NCBI GenBank assembly: GCA_014382915.1
Contig: JACNIV010000277.1
Coordinates: forward strand, 1-14,042
DNA from: Candidatus Cloacimonadota bacterium
Lineage (GTDB): Bacteria; Cloacimonadota; Cloacimonadia; Cloacimonadales; TCS61
DNA: 14,042 nt
Direction of reading: 5' to 3'
Shown: positions 13,613 to 14,042 of the stretch, piece after piece
How positions within the stretch are numbered: the stretch's first letter is position 1
How the letters are laid out: each line of letters starts with the position of its first letter
Translations under genes and position numbers: made by a program
The notes under the pieces: generated by a model
The model's input: only the letters and a program-made list of their open reading frames with translations
What the model was told of the DNA's origin: nothing
Database searches by the model: none

Positions 13613-14042
13613 TGTTTAACCCTTGAAGAAAACAATTTTAAAAACGAAATAAATATATCGGATATGGATTATGATGGTGATAATGATATTGTGGGATTAA
13701 CTCAAATATTTGATATAATTGGTTTATCTATCTACGAAAATGTAGAAGAGAACAATTTTTATGAACATGAACAAACATTTTACGAAATATTTACATCATC
13801 TTTTGTGATTTCCGATCTGGATAATGATGATTTTCCTGATATCGTTTGCCCTGATCTTAGTCCCGATGGTGGTATATACATAATTTACAATGAAGGTGAT
13901 TTTAATTTATCAGAACAGCAGTATTTCTATGTTGCCAATTATGGTGAACCTATAAGAAAATCATTTTGCGCTGATTTGGACGGAAATGGCTTTAATGATA
14001 TTATAACTATAAGATATAGTCACAATATTTTACCATCAAATT
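13613..14042 (+). pseudogene. In-frame continuation of the interrupted FG-GAP gene; runs off the right edge
   Basis: Immediately after the TAA the same frame stays open to the window end. It reads further calcium-binding blades: DMDYDGDNDIVG, DLDNDDFPDIVC and DLDGNGFNDIIT. These match blades at residues 232 onward in the upstream paralogue, so nothing has been lost but one codon. The paralogue has F-Q-Y (TTT CAA TAT) where this copy has TTT TAA TGT, so a single C-to-T change explains the stop. Alternatives are a sequencing error, readthrough, or expression as two pieces. No strong internal ribosome binding site was seen. Confidence 0.75.

Overview
The window looks like the chromosome of an AT-rich, diderm, probably anaerobic bacterium. 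An LptD-type lipopolysaccharide transporter shows that it has an outer membrane. Two secreted proteins end in an NYPNPFN-type C-terminal domain of the kind found in Candidatus Cloacimonadota and other Bacteroidota/FCB-related lineages. A two-subunit glycine decarboxylase fits an amino-acid-degrading lifestyle. Cloacimonadota is my best guess; Marinimicrobia, KSB1 or Calditrichota-like bacteria cannot be excluded from sequence alone. All assignments come from reading motifs; no database search was possible.

Layout. On the minus strand, reading right to left: a TauE/SafE-type permease (3246-3980), gcvPA (1762-3102), gcvPB (259-1710), and the first 35 codons of a small gene running off the left edge (1-105). 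On the plus strand: lptD (4100-6595), a GmhB-like HAD phosphatase (6649-7233), an EEP-fold lipoprotein (7230-8153), a secreted subtilisin with a C-terminal sorting-type domain (8177-9868), and a second, paralogous EEP-fold secreted protein (9972-10883). A 577-base non-coding, repeat-rich stretch follows. It precedes two tandem FG-GAP/VCBS-repeat secreted proteins (11461-12927 and 12941 to beyond the right edge), the second interrupted by an in-frame stop.

Function. The left half is housekeeping metabolism (glycine cleavage P-protein). The middle couples outer-membrane LPS assembly (LptD) with a phosphatase resembling the LPS-heptose enzyme GmhB. The right half is a surface and secretion region: two exported phosphoesterase-fold proteins (one lipid-anchored, one with an ordinary signal peptide) around an exported protease, then calcium-binding beta-propeller-type proteins.

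The most interesting signals are in the right half. A folded repeat of about 75 bases lies on each side of the second EEP gene. Three different repeat-like sequences have become part of the coding sequence in or next to the C-terminal sorting domains of two secreted proteins. The subtilisin and the second EEP gene share a 7-codon mini-ORF leader ending in an ATGA overlap. The tandem FG-GAP paralogues share a nearly identical 105-base patch, and in the second copy a glutamine codon has become TAA. LptD has exactly two cysteines, placed where the inter-domain disulfide is expected.
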